The translations under genes and the position numbers were made by a program. A stretch of 64,000 nucleotides of DNA, taken from contig NZ_QNRY01000012.1 of NCBI RefSeq assembly GCF_003315515.1, positions 1 through 64,000 of the forward strand, read 5' to 3'. The DNA comes from Brenneria salicis ATCC 15712 = DSM 30166. GTDB taxonomy: Bacteria; Pseudomonadota; Gammaproteobacteria; Enterobacterales; Enterobacteriaceae. The first letter of the stretch is position 1, and each line of letters opens with the position of its first letter. Positions 8,573 through 18,681 of this stretch are shown here, in pieces. A model generated the notes under the pieces. It made no database searches. It was not told where the DNA came from and was given only the letters and a program-made list of their open reading frames with translations.

Positions 8573-10232
8573 GGTATTCCTCCTGACCGTCATCCGCCGT
8601 CAAACCACATAGCCCCTGATAGACCCAGTTGGTAAACTCGCTTTCGCGCAGCGTATTGCCCCAGGCAACCGGGCGAATACCCTTCCAGCGTTCATTCAGA
8701 AACTGGCTGAGTTGGCTGATGGATTGCTCCGGCGTCGATTGTCCCAGGCGGCACAATAACCCCGCGGCCCGGCACGCGCACAGTTCTCCCTGACAGGTTC
8801 CCATGCCGACGCGCGTTCGCCGACGTAAATCAATCAGGTTATTCACCTGTAACGACTCCACCGCGTAGCGCACTTCACCGGCGGTAACCGCCTCACACTC
8901 GCAAACCAGACCGCCGTCCAGACGTTCGCCTGAGCGCAAACGTCCGGCGCGATCGCCGTGACGATAAATCGCCGATCCGCGCAGCGGCGCGGACCACGGT
9001 TTTTCATCCGGGCGTTTGGATGCGGCTTGCGCGGTCTGGTGGCGTCCGGCGACAGGTTCAGAACCCGGCAGTGCTCGCTGAGCCGTGGAACAGGCAACGT
9101 TATAGCCCAGCTTTTCGCAAATTTTGTCCGTGGTCCATTCGGCCATCAGCCGATAGGTCATCAGTTTACCGCCGGTGATGGTGATAAAGCCTTCCAGCCC
9201 ATCTCGGCTGGCATGATCGAGCAGCACAATGCCGCGGCTCACGCTGCGCCCGGTCGGATCGCTGTCGTTCGCCACCAATGGGCGTACCCCGGCATAGGCG
9301 CGCAAGATCCGCGTGGTCGCCAGCTTCGGCGCCAGCATGCTGCCTTCACGAATCAGGGTATCGACTTCCGCGGGCGTCACCACCATGTTGTCGATTTGGT
9401 CGTAATCAATGTGGGTCGAGGTGGTGCCAATCAGGGAAATGGTATCGCCCGGCACCAGAATGTCGGCATCCGCCGGTTTGCGGCAGCGGTTAATAACCAT
9501 GTTATTAATCCGGTGACCGAGAATCAGCAAGGCGCCTTTGGCCGGAAACATACGCACCCGCAGATCGGCATATTCGGCGATATGCTGCCCCCAGATCCCG
9601 GCCGCATTAACGACGATTTTCGCGTGTATTTCTGTTTCAATGGAGCGTTTATGGTCGAAAACACGCACGCCAGTAATGCGATCGCCATGACGGATCAACC
9701 CCATCACCTCATGATACGTCAACACTCTCGCGCCGTGCTCGCAGGCGTCGATCATGTTGGCCGCCGTCAGCCGGAAAGGATCGACCGTGCCGTCAGGCAC
9801 CCGCACCGCGCCGATCAGCGCAGGGTTGGCTGCCGGTTCCAGCCGCAGCGCTTCCCGCGGTTCAATCGCTTGTGCATTGATCCCCGCCTGCCGGCAGGCG
9901 GTAATAAACTGGCTCTGCCAGCCAAGATCATCTTCCAGCAGCGTCAGGAACAAGCCGTCCGTGGGTTCAATACAGTGACGAGCGATACGGCGCAGAATGG
10001 TGTTTTCTTCAATACACTCGCGTGCGGATTCGCCATCTGTCACGGCATAACGAGCGCCGCTGTGCAACAGACCATGATTACGTCCGGTCGCCCCGGTCGC
10101 GATATCATGGCGCTCCAGCAACAGACAGCGTAATCCGCGTAATGCACAATCCCGCGCAATACCGGCGCCTGTCGCGCCACCGCCAATAATAATGACATCG
10201 GTTTCCTGGTATGCTTCACTCTTCTGCATCAT
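8562..10232 (-). CDS. glpA: Anaerobic glycerol-3-phosphate dehydrogenase subunit A
   Basis: FAD-dependent catalytic subunit of GlpABC, oxidising sn-glycerol 3-phosphate to dihydroxyacetone phosphate. It is 556 residues (E. coli 542), with TDVIIIGGGATGAGIARDC near the N-terminus. The C-terminal cysteine-rich BFD-like 2Fe-2S region (VCECEAVTAGE ... GTCQGELCACR) is present. The start at 10232 is preceded by GGGG seven bases upstream; ATGs at 10256, 10253 and 10229 are alternatives. It is divergent from glpT across a regulatory region with CRP- and GlpR-like sites, so it is probably induced by glycerol 3-phosphate and under catabolite control. Confidence 0.95.
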   Translation of the reverse strand: MMQKSEAYQETDVIIIGGGATGAGIARDCALRGLRCLLLERHDIATGATGRNHGLLHSGARYAVTDGESARECIEENTILRRIARHCIEPTDGLFLTLLEDDLGWQSQFITACRQAGINAQAIEPREALRLEPAANPALIGAVRVPDGTVDPFRLTAANMIDACEHGARVLTYHEVMGLIRHGDRITGVRVFDHKRSIETEIHAKIVVNAAGIWGQHIAEYADLRVRMFPAKGALLILGHRINNMVINRCRKPADADILVPGDTISLIGTTSTHIDYDQIDNMVVTPAEVDTLIREGSMLAPKLATTRILRAYAGVRPLVANDSDPTGRSVSRGIVLLDHASRDGLEGFITITGGKLMTYRLMAEWTTDKICEKLGYNVACSTAQRALPGSEPVAGRHQTAQAASKRPDEKPWSAPLRGSAIYRHGDRAGRLRSGERLDGGLVCECEAVTAGEVRYAVESLQVNNLIDLRRRTRVGMGTCQGELCACRAAGLLCRLGQSTPEQSISQLSQFLNERWKGIRPVAWGNTLRESEFTNWVYQGLCGLTADDGQEEYHAL

Positions 10233-10307
10233 GTTTGTGCCCCAGACGCTCATCATATGTTGCTATTAGGACACAAAATAGCGATATAATGTTTGATAAA
10301 GAGCAAT

Positions 10308-10341
10308 AACGAACAAAAAACGAAATCAAATAGCGAACCAA
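10308..10341. promoter_or_regulatory. Cluster of GlpR-like half sites upstream of glpA
   Basis: Three decamers spaced 11 and 13 bases apart (AACGAACAAA at 10308, AACGAAATCA at 10319, AGCGAACCAA at 10332) resemble the reverse complement of the GlpR consensus WATKYTCGWW. The first matches at nine of ten positions. GlpR, the glycerol-3-phosphate repressor, binds such repeats in the E. coli glpT-glpABC control region. Inferred from sequence only. Confidence 0.55.
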
Positions 10342-10351
10342 AGGTTATAGA

Positions 10352-10367
10352 CGTGATTTGAATCACT
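10352..10367. promoter_or_regulatory. CRP-cAMP site in the glpA-glpT control region
   Basis: CGTGATTTGAATCACT matches TGTGA-N6-TCACA at eight of ten core positions, with symmetrical arms. In E. coli the glpT-glpABC intergenic region carries several CRP sites that activate both directions. Confidence 0.7.
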
Positions 10368-10444
10368 AAAAATGAACTTTTTATCCCATCAATGTTGTTA
10401 ACATCATCCCAAAAAATATTACATTGTAATAAAAACGTAACATT

Positions 10445-10460
10445 TGAGTGATGAATCACA
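10445..10460. promoter_or_regulatory. Weaker CRP-like site upstream of glpT
   Basis: TGAGTGATGAATCACA has a perfect right arm (TCACA) and a poor left arm (TGAGT). It lies about 80-95 bases before the glpT start, a distance suited to activating glpT. Confidence 0.45.
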
Positions 10461-10487
10461 GATACCAACCCGCTTCCTCATTACAAT

Positions 10488-10518
10488 CACGCTCGTAATA
10501 GAACAATAAATTGTCGTT
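10488..10518. promoter_or_regulatory. GlpR-like operators in the glpT leader
   Basis: CACGCTCGTA (10488-10497) and AATTGTCGTT (10509-10518) resemble the GlpR half site WATKYTCGWW at eight and nine of ten positions. They lie 20-50 bases upstream of the glpT start codon, where repressor binding would block the promoter or early elongation. Confidence 0.5.
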
Positions 10519-10540
10519 TTCATTCGCATTGGAGATATCT

Positions 10541-11891
10541 ATGCTGAGTATTTTTAAACCTGCCGCTCATCAGCCGCGTATGGCAAAAGATCATATTGAT
10601 CCTGTCTATCGCCGCCTACGCTGGCAGATTTTCATGGGGATATTTTTTGGCTACGCCGCCTACTATCTGGTGCGTAAAAACTTCACGCTGGCAATGCCTT
10701 ATCTGATCGAACAGGGCTTTTCCCGTGGCGATCTGGGTTTCGCGTTATCCGGTATTTCAATTGCCTATGGCTTTTCCAAATTCATCATGGGCTCAGTATC
10801 CGACCGCTCCAATCCGCGCGTGTTCTCATCGGCCGGCTTGATCCTGTCGGCTGCCGTCATGCTGTTCATGGGATTTGTCCCCTGGGCGACATCGAGCATT
10901 GCGGTGATGTTCGTGCTGCTGTTCCTATGCGGCTGGTTTCAGGGAATGGGATGGCCGCCATGCGGACGCACCATGGTTCACGGGTGGTCGCAGAAAGAGC
11001 GCGGCGGCATCGTATCAATCTGGAATTGCGCGCACAACGTCGGCGGCGGACTGCCGCCACTGCTGTTCCTGCTGGGAATGGCCTGGTTTAACGATTGGAA
11101 AGCCGCGTTATATATGCCGGCGTTTGCCGCCATTGTGGTGGCGCTGATCGCGTTTGCGCTGATGCGCGACACCCCGCAATCCTGCGGTCTGCCGCCTATT
11201 GAAGAATATAAAAACGACTACCCGGTCGATTACAATGAAAAAGCGGAAGAAGAACTCACCGCCAGGCAAATTTTCATGCAATACGTTTTCCCCAACAAAA
11301 CTGTTGTGGTACATCGCGATTGCCAACGTCTTCGTGTATCTGCTGCGTTACGGCATCCTTGACTGGTCGCCAACCTACCTCAAAGAAGTGAAACACTTTG
11401 CTCTGGATAAATTGTCCTGGACATATTTCCTGTATGAATATGCCGGTATCCCCGGCACGCTGCTATGCGGCTGGATGTCCGATAAGGTCTTCAGGGGCAA
11501 CCGTGGCGCGACCGGCGTGTTCTTTATGATACTGGTGACCATCGCCACCCTCGTTTATTGGATGAACCCGGCGGGGAATCCAGCGGTGGACATGGCCTGC
11601 ATGATCATCATCGGCTTCCTGATTTACGGCCCGGTTATGCTGATTGGCCTGCATGCACTGGAACTGGCGCCGAAAAAAGCGGCAGGCACCGCGGCGGGAT
11701 TCACCGGTCTGTTCGGTTACCTCGGCGGTTCCGTAGCGGCCAGCGCCATCGTCGGTTATACCGTCGATTTCTTCGGCTGGGACGGCGGCTTCATGGTGAT
11801 GATCGGCGGCAGCATACTGTCGGTGATTTTGCTGGTGGTGGTGATGTTCAGCGAGAAAAAGCACAAAGAAGAATTAGCGAATCGCGTATAA
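10541..11891 (+). pseudogene. glpT: Glycerol-3-phosphate transporter GlpT, frameshifted
   Basis: GlpT is a 12-helix MFS antiporter exchanging sn-glycerol 3-phosphate for phosphate, and it is also the entry route for fosfomycin. ATG 10541 follows GGAG. The frame matches E. coli GlpT up to MQYVFPNK, then continues in the +1 frame from [18 protein letters not shown] to the normal C-terminus at 11891. The break is a run of four A (11297-11300, AACAAAACTG) where AACAAACTG would keep the frame. The gene is 1351 nt, one more than 450 codons. Both halves are otherwise well conserved, so the lesion is recent or a sequencing error. If real, only the N-terminal half plus a short tail is made. Confidence 0.9.
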
Positions 11892-11914
11892 TTTTATCTT
11901 GTCAGCATTCTTCT

Positions 11915-11942
11915 GGCGGCGTGTCGTGGGCGCCGCCTTTTC
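11915..11942 (+). terminator. Intrinsic terminator after glpT
   Basis: GGCGGCG / CGCCGCC stem of seven GC-rich pairs with a nine-base loop, followed by TTTTCTTT. It closes the glpT transcript; no glpQ follows glpT here. Confidence 0.8.
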
Positions 11943-11977
11943 TTTCGCTATCCGCCTTTATCTCCCCTCGCTCGCCA

Positions 11978-12778
11978 TTATCTCAGGAACAGATCACGCA
12001 GATAGTTCGGTACAGCGCTTGCGGCGTTGGTGCCGATCACTTCGCGGTCCGGCAACAGATTTTTCAGGCGCTGATGCGCATTCTCCATGACACAGCCTTT
12101 CCCCACCATAGACAACATTTCATAATCATTCATGCCGTCGCCGAAGGCGATGCACTCTTTCAGCGAAAAGCCGATGGTTTTCACCACCTGCTCCAACGCA
12201 TGTCCTTTGGATACGCCGCCCGCCATCACTTCCAGGCAGGTGAGCGCCGAAAAGCTCACATTGACGCGATCGCCCCAGCGCGCATTGATCGCTTCTTCCA
12301 GCGGTAACAGTTGCTCATGCGAATCACCGGTAAAGAACACCTTACTGATACCATCCGTTTCCAGCAGACCCGGTTCGAATAATTTGTACTTGAAAACCGA
12401 CTCGCGGAAAAAACGCTCCTCTTCGGGCCGGATACGGTTCATGAACCAGTCATCGTTGCGGTAGACGTGCGTCAGGATATCCGGGCTAGCATGCATCACA
12501 TGATACAGATCATGGGCGATATCCTGATCCAGATTGTGACTAAAAATCAGTTCTCCCTGTGTGTTATGTACCCGCGCCCCGTTAGAGGTGATCATAAACG
12601 CGCTGATACCCAGACCATCACGAATTTGCGCCACATCCCCATGATGCCGTCCGGTGGCGAACACAAAATGAATCCCTTTTTCGGTCAGCAGCTTGAGCGT
12701 TTCTTTGGCATACGACGATAAGGTATGGTCGGGCGACAGCAGCGTGCCATCTAAATCGGAAGCAACGACATGGTACAT
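11978..12778 (-). CDS. yigL: HAD-type sugar/pyridoxal phosphatase YigL
   Basis: Cof-type HAD hydrolase of 266 residues, identical in length to E. coli YigL, which dephosphorylates pyridoxal 5'-phosphate and accumulated sugar phosphates. Motif I DLDGT (Asp8, Asp10), motif II in TSNGA, the conserved lysine in GGVSKGHAL and motif IV FGDGMND are all visible. ATG 12778 (MYHVVASDLDG) is the family start; the frame extends 15 codons upstream without similarity. It follows pldB by 48 bases on the same strand, as in E. coli. There the pldB-yigL transcript is processed and stabilised by the small RNA SgrS; I have not identified that site here. Confidence 0.94.
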   Translation of the reverse strand: MYHVVASDLDGTLLSPDHTLSSYAKETLKLLTEKGIHFVFATGRHHGDVAQIRDGLGISAFMITSNGARVHNTQGELIFSHNLDQDIAHDLYHVMHASPDILTHVYRNDDWFMNRIRPEEERFFRESVFKYKLFEPGLLETDGISKVFFTGDSHEQLLPLEEAINARWGDRVNVSFSALTCLEVMAGGVSKGHALEQVVKTIGFSLKECIAFGDGMNDYEMLSMVGKGCVMENAHQRLKNLLPDREVIGTNAASAVPNYLRDLFLR

Positions 12779-12826
12779 AACGATGAAATTTAACCTCTGT
12801 GGTGTTGGCGGCGCACGCCGCAAAAT

Positions 12827-13822
12827 TTAATGATAATCGGCAAAATGAGCCAGAATCAGCGCAAACGCCTGAGCGCGCAGGTTATCCTTCTCGAACAGGA
12901 TCTCATGGCGCGCGCCCGCGATAACCTGAGGCGCGCCGCCCGCGCAAGGGTGACCGGCCTGTGCCAGCGCCTGACAAAAGGCATCCTGGCTACAATTGTC
13001 CACCACCCGATCTTCCTGCGCCTGCAACAGCAAGATCGGCGTGGTGATATCCGCCGCCCGCGCCAATAACTGTTTACCGGCGATCATCGCTTCACGCACC
13101 CAATGATAAGTCGGCCCGCCGACGCGCAACTCCGGGTAATCCGCATAAAATCTGACGTTACGTTGATAGCGTTCACGACTGTGGGTCAACATATTGACCA
13201 TATAGGGCAAAGGCCGCCATTGTCCGGTGCCAACCGCATAATAGTCACGCATGGCAGGACGTCGCTCCGACCAGTCGAGCACCCGCCACGCCAGCCAGTG
13301 AGGGATGGGCAAATGGATACCGCACATCGGCGCGCACAGCGCTGCGGAAGCGAATGCTTCCGGCCGACGCGCCAGAAAATGGGCCAAGATCGCGCCGCCC
13401 ATCGAGTGGGCCAGCGCAAATCGGCGCGTATAGGCTCGCGGCTCGATTTGCTGTTGCCACAATCGCGCAATGTCATCCACGTAATCACTAAAGCGTAATA
13501 CATGCCCACGATGACTATCATCCAACAGCCGACCGGATCGCCCTTGTCCACGGTGATCCATCATCAACACGTCATAGCCATGATGAAAAAGATCGTAAGC
13601 CACTTCGCTATATTTTACATAGCTTTCAATGCGGCCGGGAAATACCGCTACCACATGCCGATGTTGCGGCGCAGAGAAACGAACAAAACGGATCGGCACA
13701 TTATCGACGCCGAGGAACTCTCCTTCCTCACGCTGAAGCCAAAAGTTCAGCAACTCTCCGGTAGCAAAGGCAGAAAACTGTGCTTCTCGCGTTAACAGGT
13801 TATTGTGATATGGGATCATCAT
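12827..13822 (-). CDS. pldB: Lysophospholipase L2
   Basis: Alpha/beta hydrolase of about 331 residues (E. coli 340) that removes the remaining acyl chain from lysophospholipids at the inner membrane. The nucleophile elbow AHSMGG places the serine near residue 140. The oxyanion-side motif [10 protein letters not shown] and a late His in ARHEILFE complete a plausible triad. Two adjacent ATGs (13822 and 13819) follow GGAG; the second has the better spacing. It is followed by yigL, as in E. coli. Confidence 0.93.
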   Translation of the reverse strand: MMIPYHNNLLTREAQFSAFATGELLNFWLQREEGEFLGVDNVPIRFVRFSAPQHRHVVAVFPGRIESYVKYSEVAYDLFHHGYDVLMMDHRGQGRSGRLLDDSHRGHVLRFSDYVDDIARLWQQQIEPRAYTRRFALAHSMGGAILAHFLARRPEAFASAALCAPMCGIHLPIPHWLAWRVLDWSERRPAMRDYYAVGTGQWRPLPYMVNMLTHSRERYQRNVRFYADYPELRVGGPTYHWVREAMIAGKQLLARAADITTPILLLQAQEDRVVDNCSQDAFCQALAQAGHPCAGGAPQVIAGARHEILFEKDNLRAQAFALILAHFADYH

Positions 13823-13993
13823 ACGTCTCCGGTGCAGACAATAAAGCTAACGGAAAGGCTTTTTGAAATATCAATAACAGCGTATTGTTGCATAAAAAAT
13901 TTCCAGGCGAAATTTTTAACGTTGCGCAGCAACGGCCTGAAAGGTGGCAGGCAGGACGCGGCCAGAGAAAACAATCAACAGGAAGCATTCGCA

Positions 13994-14568
13994 ATGACCA
14001 TTGACTGGTGGCTAACCTATTTACTGACAACATTCATTCTCAGCCTCTCTCCGGGTTCCGGCGCCATCAACACCATGAGTACGGGCATCAGCCACGGCTA
14101 TCGCGGTACGGTCGCGTCAATCTGCGGCTTGCAGGTCGGCCTGTCGATACATATTGTGCTGGTGGGGATTGGGCTGGGCGCACTGCTGGCCAACTCCGTA
14201 TTGGCGTTCGATATTCTTAAATGGTTGGGAGCAGCCTATCTCATCTGGCTGGGTATCCAGCAATGGCGCGCCGCCGGCTGTTTAAACGGGCCGTGCTGGT
14301 GAATCTGACCAATCCCAAAAGCATTGTGTTTCTGGCCGCGCTGTTTCCGCAGTTCATCATGCCGCATGAACCGCAAGCCGCGCAGTATATGGTTTTAGGC
14401 ATGACAACCGTTGTCGTCGACGTGCTGGTGATGATTGGTTATGCCACGCTAGCGACACGCATTTCAGGCTGGCTGAAAGGCCCGCGTCAAATGCAAACGC
14501 TCAACCGGATATTCGGTTCGCTGTTTGTGCTGATCGGCGCGCTGCTGGCTACCGCCAGAAAAACCTGA
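13994..14568 (+). pseudogene. rhtB: Homoserine/homoserine lactone exporter RhtB, internal deletion
   Basis: LysE-family exporter. From ATG 13994 (after GGAAG) the protein matches E. coli RhtB ([15 protein letters not shown] ... [11 protein letters not shown]), then runs into a stop near 14302. The RhtB C-terminal half resumes in another frame from [18 protein letters not shown] to 14568. About 46 bases are missing relative to E. coli, between WRAAG and RRRLFK. The junction CGCCGCCGGC could belong to both flanks, suggesting slippage between short direct repeats. A deletion of this size is not a simple base-calling error. The remaining product lacks the C-terminal membrane segments and is probably non-functional. 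Confidence 0.9.
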
Positions 14569-14610
14569 CGCGTCTATTGACCGATTTGATGCCAGCCGGG
14601 GTTACCGTCA

Positions 14611-16437
14611 TCACTCGTCGCCGTTATCAACGTGATCGCGGATCATGTTCATAAACGGCGCGCCAAAACGCTCAAGTTTGCGATGACCGACGCCATTAAT
14701 ATTCAGCAGTTCACCGGCGGTAATCGGCATCAGTTCGGCCATTTCCAGCAACGTGGCGTCACTGAACACCACATAAGGCGGAATATTGTCTTCATCGGCG
14801 ATGGATTTACGCAGCTTGCGCAATTTGGCGAATAGCTTGCGATCGTAATTACCGCCGTAGGATTTCTGACTGGCGCGCGGTTTCAGATTGATCACCCGCG
14901 GCACGGCCAACTGCAAAGGCACTTCGCTACGCAGCACCGGACGGGCCGATTCGGTCAACTGTAATGCGAAATGCAAAGCGATATTCTGACTCAGCAGGCC
15001 GAGGTGGATCAGTTGGCGCAACACGCTGACCCAATGCTCCTGCGACTTTTCCCGTCCAATGCCATAAACCGGCAATTTGTCATGGCCGAACTCACGGATA
15101 CGTTGGTTATTCGCCCCGCGCAGCACTTCGACGGTATACCCCATCCCAAAGCGTTGTCCGATTCGATAAACGCAGGAGAGCGCTTTTTGCGCATCGATCA
15201 GGGCATCATAACGCTTCGGCGGATCGAGGCAGATATCACAGTTACCGCACGCCTGCTGCCGGCCTTCGCCGAAATAGTTCAGCAACACCAGACGGCGGCA
15301 GGTTTGCGCTTCGGCAAACGCGCCCATGACGTTCAACTTATGGCGCTCAATGTCCAGTTGCTGCCCGGCTGGTTTTTCTTCCAGACAACGCCGCAACCAG
15401 GCCATATCCGCCGGATCGTAAAACAGCACCGCTTCCGCCGCCAGCCCGGCGCGCCCGGCGCGCCCGGTTTCCTGATAGTAGGATTCAATATTGCGCGGAA
15501 TATCAAAATGCACAACGAAGCGCACATTCGGCTTATTGATGCCCATGCCAAACGCCACCGTCGCCACCACCACCTGAAGATCGTCACGTTGGAAGGCTTC
15601 CTGCACCTGAGCGCGCCGTTGATTATCCAGTCCAGCATGATAGGCCGCCACACTCAGCCCGCGGCTTTGCAGACGCGCGCTGATATCTTCCACCTTGGCC
15701 CGGCTGTTGCAATAAATAATGCCGCTTTTGCCGCGCTGCCCTTGAACGAACATCCAAAGCTGATCGAGCGGTTTGAATTTTTCCACCAGCGTGTAGCGAA
15801 TATTGGGTCGGTCGAAACTACTGATCTGAATAAGCGGCGACTGAAGATCAAGCAGCCGGATAATGTCGCGCCGCGTGGTTTCATCCGCCGTCGCGGTCAG
15901 CGCAATAACCGGCAGGTGGGGAAAACGCTGTTTAGCCTGCCCCAACGCCCGGTATTCAGGGCGAAAATCATGGCCCCACTGAGAGATACAGTGCGCTTCA
16001 TCAACGGCGATCAAGGCTGGCTGCCAGTGAATCAGGTGATCGAGAAAACTGTCTGTCGCCAGACGCTCCGGCGCGATATACAGCAACTTGATTTCTCCGC
16101 TGCGGCACCCCGCCATCACCTCAAGCTGCTGCTCACGCGTTTGGGTCGAATTCAGGCAAGCCGCGCTGACGCCATACGCCTGTAGCTGATCGACCTGATC
16201 TTTCATCAGCGAAATAAGGGGAGATACCACCAGCGTCAGGCCGTCCATTACCAACGCGGGGATCTGATAACAGAGCGATTTCCCCCCGCCCGTCGGCATC
16301 ACAACCAGACAATCCCGCCCGCCGATAGTCGCGTTGATGATCGCTTGCTGACCGGGCCGGAATTGTTTGTAGCCAAACGTCTCCCGTAAAACCTGAACCG
16401 CAAGCGTTTCCTTATTCAATACTTCCGCCGTAGACAC
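14611..16437 (-). CDS. recQ: ATP-dependent DNA helicase RecQ
   Basis: 3'-5' helicase of 608 residues (E. coli 609) acting in RecF-pathway recombination and stalled-fork processing. Walker A is PTGGGKS (about 48-54). The DEAH box with aromatic loop is [17 protein letters not shown]. Zinc cysteines occur in [24 protein letters not shown], and an HRDC domain lies at the C-terminus. The start is GTG 16437 ([10 protein letters not shown]), preceded by GGGGA; the upstream ATG would add 21 residues absent from the family. It sits between rhtB and pldA as in E. coli. Confidence 0.95.
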   Translation of the reverse strand: MSTAEVLNKETLAVQVLRETFGYKQFRPGQQAIINATIGGRDCLVVMPTGGGKSLCYQIPALVMDGLTLVVSPLISLMKDQVDQLQAYGVSAACLNSTQTREQQLEVMAGCRSGEIKLLYIAPERLATDSFLDHLIHWQPALIAVDEAHCISQWGHDFRPEYRALGQAKQRFPHLPVIALTATADETTRRDIIRLLDLQSPLIQISSFDRPNIRYTLVEKFKPLDQLWMFVQGQRGKSGIIYCNSRAKVEDISARLQSRGLSVAAYHAGLDNQRRAQVQEAFQRDDLQVVVATVAFGMGINKPNVRFVVHFDIPRNIESYYQETGRAGRAGLAAEAVLFYDPADMAWLRRCLEEKPAGQQLDIERHKLNVMGAFAEAQTCRRLVLLNYFGEGRQQACGNCDICLDPPKRYDALIDAQKALSCVYRIGQRFGMGYTVEVLRGANNQRIREFGHDKLPVYGIGREKSQEHWVSVLRQLIHLGLLSQNIALHFALQLTESARPVLRSEVPLQLAVPRVINLKPRASQKSYGGNYDRKLFAKLRKLRKSIADEDNIPPYVVFSDATLLEMAELMPITAGELLNINGVGHRKLERFGAPFMNMIRDHVDNGDE

Positions 16438-16632
16438 GCGTTCCCCAATCCGATGAAATCCAACAGGCGCTATTTTCAGCGCCGTCCGATAAAACTGCAA
16501 TGCTTTAAAGAGCAGTGCGTCAGGTTATCGCCATACTTGCGTGTCTGCCCGAAAAATTTTCCCTATTTCTTCAGATGGCGCAAACAACGATGCGAGCAAA
16601 AGACGATACGAGCAAACCGCCAACCCCAGCGT

Positions 16633-17499
16633 CTAAAACATATCGTTGAGCGTGACCCCGATACCGAAGCGCGTCTGGCGATGATTGTAATCAATCAGCG
16701 ATTCGCCATAGCCGCTGAACACTTTGGTATAAAAGCGCACGTGTTGCGTCAATGGATAACTCCAGGCCAGTTCGCCGCCGCCATAACCGCTATTCCAGTT
16801 GTAGCGCCCTTCCGCGCTGAATACGCTATCGCCCCAGACATAGCCCACGCGCAGACGATAGTGTCCCATGTATTTGGTGATGTCCGGGTTATCATCCTCG
16901 CTGTCCGATAACCGGACCCAGGGTTTCAGATCCAACTGCCAGTTGCCGTTTTGCGCCATAAGACGCGCATAGACGCGGTTCCAGCTACGTGAAGTAGGCT
17001 CAGAACGTCCGTTGGACTGATGATTGAAACCGACCTCGATATCCCGCAGCGTCCAGCCGGCAACGGTGTAATCTGTCGCCCAACCAACAAAAATCTGCGG
17101 TTCATAGTCGGTTTCACGAAACGGCGAGGACTGGCCCCGGTTGGAAAGCTGCCACCATGAGCGCTGGGTGTACGAACCGCCCAGCAATGAGTTATCCCCA
17201 AAAATCCCGCGCCAGAACGGGAATCCCAGACTAAGCTGGAAATTCACCTCGTCCTTGCGCGCTTCATCAGCCCAGTTATAGCTTTGTATCGCGGCTTTAT
17301 TGATATTGCTGGTATAGGTATACAGCAGATAGTTGCTTTCATAAGGATAGAGAACGAACGGGCTGTCATGATCCTGCAACAAGCTGGCGATAATGCTGCC
17401 GTGCACTGCGGGTTGATCCTTCTCCGGCTCTGTTTTTGTTTCTTCCGCATAAACGGATGTCGCCAGCAGCGCGACCAACATGTCTACAATTTTACGCAT
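16633..17499 (-). CDS. pldA: Outer membrane phospholipase A
   Basis: OMPLA precursor of 288 residues (E. coli 289): a 12-strand beta-barrel that dimerises with calcium and degrades phospholipids that reach the outer leaflet. The N-terminus MRKIVDMLVALLATSVYA is a signal peptide, probably cleaved after YA (residue 18). The catalytic His160, Ser162 and Asn174 lie in GFNHQSNGRSEPTSRSWNRVY. The C-terminal strand ends in Phe, suited to BAM recognition. About 195 bases lie between it and recQ on the same strand. Confidence 0.95.
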   Translation of the reverse strand: MRKIVDMLVALLATSVYAEETKTEPEKDQPAVHGSIIASLLQDHDSPFVLYPYESNYLLYTYTSNINKAAIQSYNWADEARKDEVNFQLSLGFPFWRGIFGDNSLLGGSYTQRSWWQLSNRGQSSPFRETDYEPQIFVGWATDYTVAGWTLRDIEVGFNHQSNGRSEPTSRSWNRVYARLMAQNGNWQLDLKPWVRLSDSEDDNPDITKYMGHYRLRVGYVWGDSVFSAEGRYNWNSGYGGGELAWSYPLTQHVRFYTKVFSGYGESLIDYNHRQTRFGIGVTLNDMF

Positions 17500-17752
17500 T
17501 CACTTCTCCCCCAGAGCATTCAAGATCGCTGTCCCGCCGGACAACCAATACCAACACAAACCCGACATTCTACACAGTTCGGCGGTATTTGAACCCGTGT
17601 TTGATGCTTTCTCAGTCTTTTCTACAAAGAAAAGAACGCTCTCTTGCTCAATCGACGGCAAAACACGTCATCGGTTAACGGCTGAGATGAAAACACCCGC
17701 TATTTCGAGTAGACTGGCGCCACTCTCACCCGCCTTCTTTATCGAGTCACCC

Positions 17753-18681
17753 ATGAATTCGCAGCAAACCCGACAGGGGATCTTTTTCGCCCTGGGCGCC
17801 TATTTCATTTGGGGAATTGCACCGGTTTACTTTAAGTTGCTCAAGCATGTTCCGCCTGATGAAATCCTGACGCACCGCATTATCTGGTCGTTTTTCTTTA
17901 TGTTGATCCTGCTGACCGTCAGCCGGAAATGGCGTCAGGTGCGTTATGTTTGCCGCAATGTCAAACACCTGCTGTTGCTGGCCCTGACCGCCGTGCTCGT
18001 CGGCGGTAACTGGTTACTGTATATCTGGGCGGTCAATAACAATCATCTGCTGGAAGCCAGTCTGGGCTACTTTATCAACCCGCTGGTTAACGTATTGCTG
18101 GGAGTGCTGTTTCTGGGTGAGCGCCTTCGCCGTCTGCAATGGATGGCGGTACTGCTGGCGGTTGTCGGTGTGCTCGTCCAGTTGTGGACGTTCGGTTCGC
18201 TGCCCATCGTTGCGTTAACGCTGGCCTTCAGTTTTGCGTTATACGGTCTGTTGCGTAAAAAGATTGGGATTGACGGGCAAACCGGCATGCTGATCGAAAC
18301 CCTTTGGCTGTTGCCGCTGGCGGTTATCTACCTGTTTTTATCGCCGATAGCCCAAGCAGTCATATGCTCGACAACCCGTGGTCGCTGAACCTGCTGCTGA
18401 TCGCCGCGGGCATGGTCACCACCGTCCCGTTGCTGCTTTTCACCGCTGCCGCGATGCGCCTGCCCCTCTCGACGTTGGGCTTTTTCCAATACCTTGGGCC
18501 GACCATGATGTTCCTGCTGGCCGTCATGTTGTATGGTGAACCGATGGGGAGCGACAAACTGATCACGTTTGCCTTTATCTGGAGTGCGCTGGCGCTGTTT
18601 ATTCTGGATGCGCTTCATACGCAACGTAAGCGACGTCGGGTTCAGGTTACCTCGCATCAGATACAACACGGCGCGAAATAA
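17753..18681 (+). pseudogene. rarD: EamA-family permease RarD, frameshifted
   Basis: A ten-helix EamA/DMT-family membrane protein (E. coli RarD 296 residues, role uncertain, linked to chloramphenicol sensitivity). ATG 17753 begins MNSQQTRQGIFFALGAYFIWGIAP and matches RarD to AVIYLF. The frame then drifts to LSPIAQAVICS and stops, while the true continuation IADSPSSHMLDNPWSLNLLL is in another frame to 18681. The break is at a run of five T (18335-18339), one T short of the frame. The 3' end overlaps the convergent abrB gene by 35 bases. It is either a recent inactivation or a homopolymer error. Confidence 0.88.

Noticed and set aside
8958..10133. Plus-strand open frame of 391 codons opposite glpA
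   Set aside because: It is antisense to a fully conserved glpA and its translation is His/Arg/Gln-rich without motifs; a codon-bias shadow.
14971..16185. Plus-strand open frame of 404 codons opposite recQ
   Set aside because: Antisense shadow of recQ; low-complexity translation and no ribosome site.
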